From: Ruminococcus flavefaciens
GTDB taxonomy: Bacteria; Bacillota; Clostridia; Oscillospirales; Ruminococcaceae
Length of the DNA: 64,000 nt
Assembly: GCF_900119075.1 (NCBI RefSeq)
Contig: NZ_FPIP01000003.1
Span: forward strand, 186,001-250,000
Direction of reading: 5' to 3'
The position numbers were made by a program, and so were the translations under genes. How positions within the stretch are numbered: the first letter of the stretch is position 1; the number at the start of each line of letters is the position of its first letter. The notes beneath the pieces were generated by a model. The model had not been told where the DNA came from. It did no database searches and was given only the letters and a program-made list of their open reading frames with translations. Below, in pieces: positions 50,095-59,483 of this stretch.

Positions 50095-50123
50095 ATTATA
50101 TCATTATAAGCCTGTCATGTCAA
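50095..50123 (-). promoter_or_regulatory. Promoter of purB
   Basis: TTGACA (50123-50118) and TATAAT (50100-50095) on the minus strand with exactly 17 bp between them, a perfect consensus. The leader of about 57 nt contains a GCGC...GCGC-rich short hairpin (50066-50080). No purine riboswitch is visible. Confidence 0.85.
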
Positions 50124-50124
50124 T

Positions 50125-50150
50125 AAAAAAGGCGGCACGGAGCCGCCTTA
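50125..50150 (-). terminator. Terminator of the FHA/PP2C operon
   Basis: On the minus strand GGCGGC and GCCGCC with AAGG/CCTT flanks form a 9-10-bp stem, then six T. It lies about 50 bp after the 220-aa gene and directly before the purB promoter. Confidence 0.85.
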
Positions 50151-50197
50151 GTTTTGATGAAATTTTGCTTTATTTCTGTGTAAATTACCCATTGACA

Positions 50198-50860
50198 TCA
50201 CAGCTCGTCCATAGTCCCCTGCTTTGCGTCTGCGATATGACCGTCAGGACTGCTCTGAGGGAGCACCACATCCGACATGGAATCCGAAGCCGTTCTTTTG
50301 CGGTCGTCTATCATCTGCTGATAGGGATCCTTTATGCCGTACTGTTTTATATCCATTTCCTGATCGAAAAAGCGCTCGTTGAACTGCGGAAAGCCGTCGG
50401 CTTCTTCAAGCTTATGGTAGGTAATGTTTATTTTCAGGTTGATGACTGCTGCTGTGCCAACTATTGCCAGCAGTACCAGATGCATGATCGAGAATTTGCC
50501 GAAGATATTGAAATCGTAGAACAGCTTGTTCTCATACGGACTGAGGAACATCAGAAGCAGCTGATTTATCACCAGTACACCTATGAGTGCCATAAGTGAG
50601 AAGTCGTGGTATCTGTAGCAGCCCTTCCACGCTAAATAGGCTGCAATGGGTACCACTATCAGTGCGTCAAGTGCGCCTGCGACTACATATGAGATAAGTC
50701 CCATAAATATCGCTGTGGGCAGATATACTGCGAGAGGCGCTATATAAAAGAATATAAGCTTTGAGCGCACCTTCTGTACTCTGTTGTAAAGTGTTCGGTT
50801 GTGTGCGAATTCCTGTGATCTGACGCTTCGGTTATAGCCTAATTCGTTTGCCTGTGTCAT
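50198..50860 (-). CDS. Membrane protein, 220 aa
   Basis: About four to five membrane segments in the middle (roughly 36-58, 60-77, 89-108, 122-142) between a hydrophilic N-terminus (MTQANELGYNRSVRSQEFAHN) and a long cytosolic tail of about 75 residues. The tail ends in a polar, phospho-acceptor-rich stretch (RTASDSMSDVVLPQSS) that could be a target of Ser/Thr phosphorylation, relevant because a PP2C phosphatase is in the same operon. AAGGAGG precedes the ATG. Family not recognised. Confidence 0.75.
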   Translation of the reverse strand: MTQANELGYNRSVRSQEFAHNRTLYNRVQKVRSKLIFFYIAPLAVYLPTAIFMGLISYVVAGALDALIVVPIAAYLAWKGCYRYHDFSLMALIGVLVINQLLLMFLSPYENKLFYDFNIFGKFSIMHLVLLAIVGTAAVINLKINITYHKLEEADGFPQFNERFFDQEMDIKQYGIKDPYQQMIDDRKRTASDSMSDVVLPQSSPDGHIADAKQGTMDEL

Positions 50861-50894
50861 ATAAACGCCTCCTTATGTATGCTGAGTATATTGC

Positions 50895-51266
50895 TTAGTA
50901 TGCGCCGTCGTCCAGCTTTTTAGCCATGAAGCAGTAAGCGATAGAGAAAACGAGTCCTAAAACAGCGGAGCTCTTGTTGTCCGAGCCGATGAATGATATG
51001 ATGTTGAGCACCATAAGTATCGCCGCCAGCTTGAAGCACATATTGTAGTTCTCCTTTACGCCGTAGAAAGCCATAAACAGAGCTATTGCAGTCGGTATGA
51101 GAGCCAGCAGGATAGCGAGTATAGCTACACCGCCGAAGGCAGCTTCTCCGCCTGTTTTTCCTGCGGTAGCAGCGCCGACGCCTGCTATGCCAAGTACTCC
51201 GATAATGGCGATAATGCCGTAATAAACGAGCAGTAATATGCTCATTATCTTGAATGCTAATTTCAT
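50895..51266 (-). CDS. Membrane protein, 123 aa
   Basis: Four predicted membrane segments (roughly 5-30, 44-70, 78-92, 100-117) with a Gly/Ala-rich loop (AGVGAATAGKTGGEAAFGG). It resembles small DUF-type four-helix membrane proteins without catalytic motifs. TAGGAGG precedes the ATG. It lies between the 78-aa and 220-aa membrane genes. Confidence 0.75.
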   Translation of the reverse strand: MKLAFKIMSILLLVYYGIIAIIGVLGIAGVGAATAGKTGGEAAFGGVAILAILLALIPTAIALFMAFYGVKENYNMCFKLAAILMVLNIISFIGSDNKSSAVLGLVFSIAYCFMAKKLDDGAY

Positions 51267-51333
51267 TTTGATTTTCCTCCTATATCATGTATAAAAATAT
51301 ATATTAAGCCGAAGCCTGCGTGGGAGCTCGGGC

Positions 51334-51570
51334 TTAATCGCTTATTACGTCATCAGTGTGGACTATGACAGTGTTTTCCATGAGCTCGAAGCCTGCTGCG
51401 GCAGCTGCCGCGGATACCTCGCTGAGCGGAACAGATGTCATTTTGCTTCGTGAAGCGCCGCTTCCGTTGGCTTTTCGCTCTTTTTTAGCGATAATGCTCC
51501 ACATTATGATGTTTATTATGATGAATACCGCAGCGGCAGCTGCGATAACAAGTATCTCTCCTGTAGTCAT
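51334..51570 (-). CDS. Single-pass membrane protein, 78 aa
   Basis: An N-terminal helix (ILVIAAAAAVFIIINIIMWSII) is followed by a basic linker (KKERKANGSG) and a short tail. Predicted topology is N-out, C-in, giving a 50-residue cytosolic tail. AAAGGAG precedes the ATG, 16 bp after the PP2C gene. Confidence 0.75.
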   Translation of the reverse strand: MTTGEILVIAAAAAVFIIINIIMWSIIAKKERKANGSGASRSKMTSVPLSEVSAAAAAAGFELMENTVIVHTDDVISD

Positions 51571-51586
51571 AGGTATCTCCTTTGCA

Positions 51587-52354
51587 TTACAGCTCGGGAC
51601 GAAACAGTGCGGCGGTTATGTTGTCGGTCTCGTCTCTGTCCTTGACGGTGTCGATGAGCTGTCGGAGCTGCTTCTGCATATCCGCCTTTGTGGTCAGCTT
51701 TTTAGGTGAAAGCTCCTCGAAAAGCTCCTTTTCCGTGAGAACATGGCGGAAACCGTCGGAGCATATCATGTAGTTTACGCCGTTTTCAAGGTCACCAAGC
51801 TTTACCTCGGGGAAAACATCGTCGGTAACGCCGATGCACTGTACAAGAGCGTTCCTGAGGGGATCGGTGCGGGCCTCCTCGGGAGTCATATTTCCCAGCT
51901 TTACCTCGCGGTTGACAAAAGTGTGGTCGTCGGTGAGCTGGCTCAGCTTATCCGACACCTTGTATATACGGGTATCGCCTACGTGGAAGGTCATGAACTG
52001 CGAATCTACGGCGATAATGCCTGTTGCGGTAGTGCCCAGCTGCAAACACTCGCGCCTGCCGTAGGCAACAAGCTTTGCGTTAAGGCGGCGGAGCCTGCTT
52101 ATTACGTTATGGGCGGCAGTATGCCAGTCCCATTCGGGCAGCTCAAAGGGCAGCTCCCTGTCGAACCATTCGGCGAAGCTGCGGACTACCTCGGCGCTGG
52201 CAAGCTCTCCCCGTGAGAGTCCTCCCATGCCGTCGCATACCAGTATCAGCGCGGCTCTGCCTGTATTTGTTTTAGCAGTCTTTATGCATACGCTGTCCTG
52301 ATTTATCTTTTTGGTGATACCCACATCGGTATCACAGGCTGCAATATATTCCAT
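51587..52354 (-). CDS. PP2C-type Ser/Thr protein phosphatase
   Basis: 255 aa. The metal-binding motifs are complete: residue D8 in AACDTDVG, KINQDSV, LVCDGMGGLSRGELAS, TTATGIIAV, FHVGDTRIYKV, MICSDGF and ETDNITAAL. It removes phosphate from Ser/Thr residues in the cytosol. The FHA gene lies 21 bp upstream, and small membrane proteins follow, but no Hanks-type kinase is in the window, so the kinase partner must be elsewhere. Confidence 0.95.
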   Translation of the reverse strand: MEYIAACDTDVGITKKINQDSVCIKTAKTNTGRAALILVCDGMGGLSRGELASAEVVRSFAEWFDRELPFELPEWDWHTAAHNVISRLRRLNAKLVAYGRRECLQLGTTATGIIAVDSQFMTFHVGDTRIYKVSDKLSQLTDDHTFVNREVKLGNMTPEEARTDPLRNALVQCIGVTDDVFPEVKLGDLENGVNYMICSDGFRHVLTEKELFEELSPKKLTTKADMQKQLRQLIDTVKDRDETDNITAALFRPEL

Positions 52355-52375
52355 AATTTCCCCTTGTGACGCAGA

Positions 52376-53470
52376 TCATACGTCTGTGAAATCGAATTCC
52401 TCGTTTGAAAGTGTGAGCACGTCGCCGCTTTTCAGCTTTATCTCCCTTTCGGGGAGCAGGGGCGTGCCGTTTATATAGGTCTTGTTGGTGGAGTTGTTGT
52501 CCTCAATGAAGCATGAGCCGTCACGGGTGTATATAGTGGCGTGGACTCGGCTGACAGTCCTGTTTTCGGTAACGCAGAAGTCAACGCGGTCGCGTTCCTT
52601 GCCTATTCTGAACACAGGCTTGCTGATATTCACGGTAACTCCCGTAGAACGCCTCGTGAGGGTAGGATATCTCACTTCAACATGAGGTCTTTCCTGCTTT
52701 ATGAGCTCGGGGAGGGGCTGACGCTTCTCCTCGTTTATAGAGGGCAGCACCTTTGGCTCGGGCTTCTGCACCGCAGGTACGGGAGCCTTTACGGGCTTTG
52801 GTATATTGAACTGGTGAGTGTCGCCGCTCTGCTGAACAGGCGGTATAACTCTCGGTGTGCGGACGGGCTGCTCCTGCTGAGCAGGTCTGCTGAACTGTCT
52901 GTGGTCGTAGGACTGACCGAATATTTCGGGACAGGTCTCGCGGATATACTCCTTGGTCTGGTATATGCTGAAAACCCGCATACCGATGACATAATTCATG
53001 AAGCTGTCTATGTTGGCGTAGGTGTTCTGGTCTGCGTATTTAGCGTAAGTGGATATCTTGCGCAGGCAGTTCACTATGCCGTCGTTAAAGCTCTCGTTGT
53101 ACCAAAGCGGCAGATAAAACAGGTGAATATCGCAGTTTTCGGGAGAAACTGTGACGAAATCGAGGTCAAGTACGATATTCTGCATATTAAATCCGCAGTT
53201 TTCAGCCACTTCAAGTATATCGAGAAGATTTGAAACTATTCGGAAATATTTTTTTGTGTCGACGCCGCTTTTCAGAAGGTGCATGAGGGGGATACCCCTT
53301 GCGCCTGTGAATTCAAGCTTGTCTGCGGCTGTGGAGCGCGGTACGAGCCAGCCCTTTATGCGATTGTCTATGAAATAGTTGTATTCGGCTTCGTTGAGCA
53401 TTTCGCTGCCCATGAATTTACAGTGTATGCACACCTCGCCGTTTTTTTCGGAAAATCTAAGCTTTGCCAC
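52376..53470 (-). CDS. FHA-domain protein
   Basis: 364 aa from a GTG at 53470, chosen because AGGAG lies 8 nt before it; the frame back to 53509 lacks a site. Residues 1-175 resemble the DUF6382-type N-terminal domain found with FHA in Firmicutes. A Pro/Gln-rich linker (about 195-260) leads to the C-terminal FHA (FRIGKERDRVDFCVTENRTVSRVHATI, NNSTNKTYINGTPL, LKSGDVLTLSNEEFDF), which binds phosphothreonine. R, S and N/G of the phosphopeptide pocket are present. Confidence 0.9.
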   Translation of the reverse strand: MAKLRFSEKNGEVCIHCKFMGSEMLNEAEYNYFIDNRIKGWLVPRSTAADKLEFTGARGIPLMHLLKSGVDTKKYFRIVSNLLDILEVAENCGFNMQNIVLDLDFVTVSPENCDIHLFYLPLWYNESFNDGIVNCLRKISTYAKYADQNTYANIDSFMNYVIGMRVFSIYQTKEYIRETCPEIFGQSYDHRQFSRPAQQEQPVRTPRVIPPVQQSGDTHQFNIPKPVKAPVPAVQKPEPKVLPSINEEKRQPLPELIKQERPHVEVRYPTLTRRSTGVTVNISKPVFRIGKERDRVDFCVTENRTVSRVHATIYTRDGSCFIEDNNSTNKTYINGTPLLPEREIKLKSGDVLTLSNEEFDFTDV

Positions 53471-53537
53471 GTTACCGCTCCTTTCGGTTTGCTGTTTAAT
53501 ATTATACAATATTATGTATGCAAAGTCAAGATTTTAC

Positions 53538-53634
53538 TGTAGGGGACGACGTTCACCCGTTACGTATAATCGGGCGGATAATATCCGCCCCTGCAAGCTA
53601 AAGACTCGGAACGCCGAAGGCGGCGTTCCCTACA
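53538..53634. repeat. Family-A repeat between the FHA gene and secD
   Basis: TGTAGGGGACGACGTTCACCCG, CGGGCGGATAATATCCGCCCCTGCA and GGAACGCCGAAGGCGGCGTTCCCTACA: three hairpins in tandem. The 53471-53714 gap contains nothing else recognisable. Confidence 0.7.
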
Positions 53635-53714
53635 AGTAATTTGTTCATAATTCCAAATTTGAGCTGCTGTAATTGTGCATATTTTTGAAATGGGAATATT
53701 TTCAGCTCATATGC

Positions 53715-53743
53715 TTGACTTTTTTATAAAAATATAGTACAAT
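53715..53743 (+). promoter_or_regulatory. Promoter of secD-secF
   Basis: TTGACT (53715-53720) and TACAAT (53738-53743), 17-bp spacer, in a strongly AT-rich stretch. The leader of about 90 nt contains GAGCTT/AAGCTC arms that could form a hairpin. Confidence 0.75.
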
Positions 53744-53838
53744 AATTGTAATTGTCATAGAGACAGGAAATATGAGCTTAAAGGCTTATCTGCGCACTGG
53801 CAGACCTGAAAAAAAGCTCAAAAACAGGAGGCATGACT

Positions 53839-55263
53839 GTGAAAAAGACAGGCAAAAAAACTTTCTTCATTGTCGTTGCTTTTATCGCTATTTTCGCCGT
53901 AACATCAGTTCTTGGCATTGATAAGCTCTACGGCGACAACAGGACCACCTACGTCAAGGGCGTTGACGATATCCGTCTTGGTATCGATATCAAGGGCGGT
54001 GTTGACGTTACCTTCGGTCCCGCAGGCGACTTCGACGCTGACGAAGCTCAGCTGGATTCCGCTACCGAGGTCATCAAGACAAGACTTTCTTCACTCGGTA
54101 TCACGGATAACGAGGTCTACAGCGATACAAAGAGCGACAGAATTATCGTTCGCTTTCCATGGAAGGTCGGCGAATCAAACTTCGATCCCGAATCTGCCGT
54201 TAAGGAGCTCGGCGAAATGGCTGAGCTGACATTCCGTAAGGGCACTGATACAACTACTGACGCAGAGGGAAATACCGTTCCTTCAGGTGAGATCGTCCTC
54301 ACAGGTGACGATATCGCTTCTGCAAAGAGCCAGTACTTACCTACCGACGACGGCAAGGATCTGGAATATGTTGTTTCTCTTGAGCTCAAGTCAGACGGTG
54401 AAAACTCAGGTAAAGAGAAGTTCGCTGCTGCTACAGCCGAGCTCATGGGTACTGAAACACCTATCTCTATCTGGATGGATAACACTATGATATCCGCTCC
54501 GAGAGTAAACAGCACTATCACAGACGGTAAGGCTCAGATCTCAGGCAGCTTTGACGCTGATTCTTCAAAGAAGCTTGCTGACCAGATAAATTCAGGTGCT
54601 CTTCCGTTCAAAATGGAGACAAAGAGCTTCAGAACTATCTCTCCTACAATGGGTGAAGGCTCACTGGACGCTATACTCCTTGCAGCTCTCATCGCATTCG
54701 TCGGAATAGCTGTATACATGATATTCCTCTACAAACTCCCGGGTTTTGTTGCTGTTATCGCACTCTGCGGACAGGTAGCAGGCTCTATCGCAGCTATCAC
54801 AGGCTGGTTCGGCTTCATGAACGGCTCGACTCTTACTATACCCGGTATCGCAGGTATCATACTTGCAGTAGGTATGGGTGTTGACGCAAACATCATCACA
54901 GGCGAGCGTATCAAGGAAGAGCTCAGAACAGGCAAGTCCCTTGACGCTGCTATAAAGATAGCTTACAAGAGAGCATTCTCCGCTATCCTCGACGGTAACA
55001 TCACAAACGTTATCATCGCAGTTATCCTTATGGGCGCTTTCGGTGTTCCCGACAGCTTCTTCTCAAAGATACTCAACAAGACTATTTTCTTCGCATTCGG
55101 CGCTACAGCTGAGGGCGTTGTTTACTCCTTCGGATTTACCCTGCTGGCAGGCGTTATCTGCAACTTCATCTTCGGAGTATTTGCTTCAAGACTTATGGTA
55201 ACATCACTCTCCAAGTTCAAGTGCTTCAAAAACAGAAAGCTTTACGGAGGTGATACGAAATGA
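53839..55263 (+). CDS. secD: Protein translocase subunit SecD
   Basis: 474 aa from a GTG at 53839; the ATG at 53833 is only 1 nt from AGGAGG and is less likely. SecD with SecF uses the proton or sodium gradient to complete protein export. RLGIDIKGGVDVTF is the signature, then a periplasmic P1 domain, SGSFDADSSKKLADQINSGALPF, and the membrane domain with GMGVDANIITGERIKEE (the functional Asp). Six membrane segments are visible. Codons are optimised. Confidence 0.95.
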   Translation: MKKTGKKTFFIVVAFIAIFAVTSVLGIDKLYGDNRTTYVKGVDDIRLGIDIKGGVDVTFGPAGDFDADEAQLDSATEVIKTRLSSLGITDNEVYSDTKSDRIIVRFPWKVGESNFDPESAVKELGEMAELTFRKGTDTTTDAEGNTVPSGEIVLTGDDIASAKSQYLPTDDGKDLEYVVSLELKSDGENSGKEKFAAATAELMGTETPISIWMDNTMISAPRVNSTITDGKAQISGSFDADSSKKLADQINSGALPFKMETKSFRTISPTMGEGSLDAILLAALIAFVGIAVYMIFLYKLPGFVAVIALCGQVAGSIAAITGWFGFMNGSTLTIPGIAGIILAVGMGVDANIITGERIKEELRTGKSLDAAIKIAYKRAFSAILDGNITNVIIAVILMGAFGVPDSFFSKILNKTIFFAFGATAEGVVYSFGFTLLAGVICNFIFGVFASRLMVTSLSKFKCFKNRKLYGGDTK

Positions 55264-56231
55264 GCAAGAAAGATACTCAGAAAGAAGTCGTATTAACTCC
55301 CAAGAAGGTATATAACTTCTGTTCAAAGAAAAAGCTCATACTCGGCGTTGTAATCGGCGTTCTGCTCGTATTCATCGCAGGAGCTGTTATTCAGGGCATT
55401 CATCTCGCTATCGAGTTCAAGGGCGGTACTCTTATCACCTACACTTATCAGGGCGAGATCAACACAAACGATGTTGCTTCAACAGTAAAGGACATCGTTG
55501 GTTCAACTGTTGTAGTAAGAACAGGTGAGAGCCTTGACTCAGGCGGAAAGCAGGTAACTATCTCGTTTACCTCCGATCAGGGACTTACTGTTGACAGACA
55601 GACAGAGCTCACTACAGCTCTCAGAGATAAGTTTACCGAAAACGACCTTGAGATATACGATTCAAACGACGTTAATCCTACATCAGGACGTGAGTTCCTG
55701 CTCAAGTGTCTGGTAGCGGTTATTTTCGCTGCTATCGTCGTTATCATCTATATCGCTATCCGATTCAGAAATATCGGCGGCTGGTCAGCAGGTGTCTGCT
55801 CAATATTCGCTCTCTGCCTCGACCTTCTCGTTGCATTTGCAACTACAGTGGTATGCGGCTTCAATATCGATTCAAATATCGTTGCTGTATTTCTTACTAT
55901 CCTCGGTTACTCTATCAACAATACTATCGTTATCTACGACAGAATCAGAGAGAACCGCAAGCTTATGCCAAAGGCTTCTCTTAACGAGCTTATCAACGTA
56001 AGCTGCACACAGTCGCTTACACGTTCTATCAGAACATCTATCACAACTATCGGTACAATGCTCGTAGTAACAATAGTTGTTATGGTAACAGGCTATGATT
56101 CGCTCCTCAGCTTCTCTGTTCCGCTTATGATGGGACTTATCTCAGGTACGTTCTCATCACTCTTCGTTGCACCTGTAACATGGTCATGGTGGATGAACAA
56201 GAGAGCTGCAAAGGGCAAGGCTTCCAAGTAA
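55260..56231 (+). CDS. secF: Protein translocase subunit SecF
   Basis: 323 aa, overlapping secD by 4 bp (ATGA). IEFKGGTLITY is the signature, GYSINNTIVIYDRIRENRK the conserved functional block, and TRSIRTSITTIGTMLVV follows. The protein has six membrane segments and works as a heterodimer with SecD. Here secD and secF are separate, not fused as in Bacillus. Confidence 0.95.
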   Translation: MSKKDTQKEVVLTPKKVYNFCSKKKLILGVVIGVLLVFIAGAVIQGIHLAIEFKGGTLITYTYQGEINTNDVASTVKDIVGSTVVVRTGESLDSGGKQVTISFTSDQGLTVDRQTELTTALRDKFTENDLEIYDSNDVNPTSGREFLLKCLVAVIFAAIVVIIYIAIRFRNIGGWSAGVCSIFALCLDLLVAFATTVVCGFNIDSNIVAVFLTILGYSINNTIVIYDRIRENRKLMPKASLNELINVSCTQSLTRSIRTSITTIGTMLVVTIVVMVTGYDSLLSFSVPLMMGLISGTFSSLFVAPVTWSWWMNKRAAKGKASK

Positions 56232-56235
56232 AATC

Positions 56236-56266
56236 AAAACCGTCCGCAAAAAGCGGACGGTTTTTT
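56236..56266 (+). terminator. Terminator of secD-secF
   Basis: AAAACCGTCCGC and GCGGACGGTTTT, 12-bp stem with a 5-nt loop and TTTTTT, starting 5 bp after the secF stop codon. Confidence 0.9.
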
Positions 56267-56269
56267 GTA

Positions 56270-56400
56270 TGTAGGGGCTGCCTTTGTCAGTCCGTGCCTG
56301 ACGAAACGACCTCAAATGACCAATGTAGGGGCTGATGCCTACATCAGCCCGCAAAAGGTAAACGAGATACACGGGGCGATGCGGGCATCGCCCCCTACAT
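56270..56400. repeat. Family-A repeat block between secF and atpC
   Basis: TGTAGGGGCTGCC, TGTAGGGGCTGATGCCTACATCAGCCCG and CGGGGCGATGCGGGCATCGCCCCCTACA: at least two hairpin units in tandem. No gene between 56267 and 56443. Confidence 0.72.
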
Positions 56401-56443
56401 GAGTTATGAGAGTAATTCGGACGCCTAATTAGTGTCCCGACAG

Positions 56444-56470
56444 AAAAAGCACTCCCACGGAGTGCTTTTT
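56444..56470 (-). terminator. Terminator of the ATP synthase operon
   Basis: AAAAAGCACTCC and GGAGTGCTTTTT form a 12-bp stem, 2 bp after the atpC stop codon on the minus strand. Confidence 0.85.
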
Positions 56471-56472
56471 TG

Positions 56473-56883
56473 TTACTTGAAATGTTTCTGTGATATTTTC
56501 AGACGGTTCATAGCGCGGTTGAGAGCAGCCTGAGTCTCATAGTACTCCTTGATGCTCTGCTTCTGCCTGAGACGCTCCTCAGCGCGTTCACGGGCTTCTT
56601 GAGCGCGTTTGATGTCTATCTCCTCGGGAAGCTCGCAGGTCTCCGCAAGGATAATTGACGAATCGGGCATTACCTGTATGAAGCCCTCGGATATGGCGGC
56701 ATACTTCCATTCGCCGTCCACAAGGTATTTAAGCTCGCCTGTGGGGAGACAGGTTACCAGCGGCTCATGTCCTGCCATTATACCGAGAAGTCCGTCTATA
56801 GCGGTGATAACGAGGTGCTCCACCTCTCCGCTGAAAAAAATACGGTCAGTAGCAATTATCTCAAGGTGAAAGGTCTTAGCCAT
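56473..56883 (-). CDS. atpC: ATP synthase epsilon subunit
   Basis: 136 aa. It is part of the central stalk and can inhibit rotation. The N-terminal beta sandwich (FHLEIIATDRIFFSGEVEHLVITAIDGLLGIMAGHEPLVTCL is shown here only as segments: FHLEIIATDRIFFSGEV, DGLLGIMAGHEPLV) is complete, and the C-terminal helices (IDIKRAQEARERAEERLRQK) are present. AGGGAGG precedes the ATG. It is the last operon gene, 18 bp after atpD. Confidence 0.95.
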   Translation of the reverse strand: MAKTFHLEIIATDRIFFSGEVEHLVITAIDGLLGIMAGHEPLVTCLPTGELKYLVDGEWKYAAISEGFIQVMPDSSIILAETCELPEEIDIKRAQEARERAEERLRQKQSIKEYYETQAALNRAMNRLKISQKHFK

Positions 56884-56901
56884 AATCCAGCCGCCTCCCT
56901 A

Positions 56902-58559
<1,658 letters not shown>

Positions 58560-58560
58560 A

Positions 58561-59469
58561 TCATTCAACGAGAGACTGTGCACCGCCGCATACCTCGGTT
58601 ATCTCCTGAGTGATAGCCGCCTGTCTTGCACGGTTGTACAGCAGTGACAGGTCCTTTATCATGTCCTTTGCGCTGGTAGTAGCCGCGTCCATAGCGGTCA
58701 TACGGGACTGCTGCTCACAGCAGAACGCCTCTACCATAGCTCCGTAGATGATACCCTTTGCGTACTGCGGGATAAGGTAGTTCATTACCTCCTCGGGAGA
58801 GGGCATGAACGAAGCCTTTGGCAGCTTCTTCATAGTGCCGTCAGCCGCCTTGCCGAAGTGCTTTCGCTCAAAGGGCAGCAGCCGCAGGGTTCTTGTCTCC
58901 TGTAGGCTCGAATTGACCATATCCGTGTAAATGAGGTATACCTCGTCCAGCTCGCGGTTCTCGAACTTTTCCAGAACTATCTCCGCCACTTCCTTTGCTC
59001 TGTAGAGCGTTGGATTTTGTGTGGTATAGAGGAACTCGCCGTCAACGGAAGCCTTTTTGCCGCTGTTGATACGCCTCTGGTAGTACATTCTGCCTACCTG
59101 TCCCATAACGAAGAGGTAGCAGTTGTCAAGGTCGGCAGCCTCGTCCAGCTTCTGGTCGGTATATTTGAGTATGTTGTGATTGTAGCTTCCGCACAGTCCC
59201 TTATCGCCTGTGATGACGATATAGCCCTTTTTACGCTTATCCTCGGGGATATCCTTACGTCTGTCGAAGTAGAGCTGACGGGTGTGGGGAGTATGCTCCA
59301 GAACGCTCTCAATGGTGGACTGGAGCTTGTAGAAGAAGGGCTCTGTGCACTCAAGTGACTTCCTTGCCTTTTTAAGCTTGGAGGACGACATGAGGTACAT
59401 AGCATTGGTGATTTTCAGTATCTGCTGGATACTTGCGATCCTTTCGCGGATCTCTCTCATGTTAGGCAT
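58561..59469 (-). CDS. atpG: ATP synthase gamma subunit
   Basis: 302 aa, a little longer than the usual 285-290. It is the central shaft. The N-terminal helix MREIRERIASIQQILKITNAMYLMSSSKLKKA, VITGDKGLCGSYNHNILK and the C-terminal SRMTAMDAATTSAKDMIKDLSLLYNRARQAAITQEITEV (here in segments) are typical. AAGGCGGTGA precedes the ATG. It is 14 bp after the delta-alpha fusion gene. Confidence 0.96.
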   Translation of the reverse strand: MPNMREIRERIASIQQILKITNAMYLMSSSKLKKARKSLECTEPFFYKLQSTIESVLEHTPHTRQLYFDRRKDIPEDKRKKGYIVITGDKGLCGSYNHNILKYTDQKLDEAADLDNCYLFVMGQVGRMYYQRRINSGKKASVDGEFLYTTQNPTLYRAKEVAEIVLEKFENRELDEVYLIYTDMVNSSLQETRTLRLLPFERKHFGKAADGTMKKLPKASFMPSPEEVMNYLIPQYAKGIIYGAMVEAFCCEQQSRMTAMDAATTSAKDMIKDLSLLYNRARQAAITQEITEVCGGAQSLVE

Positions 59470-59483
59470 AGCTTGTCACCGCC

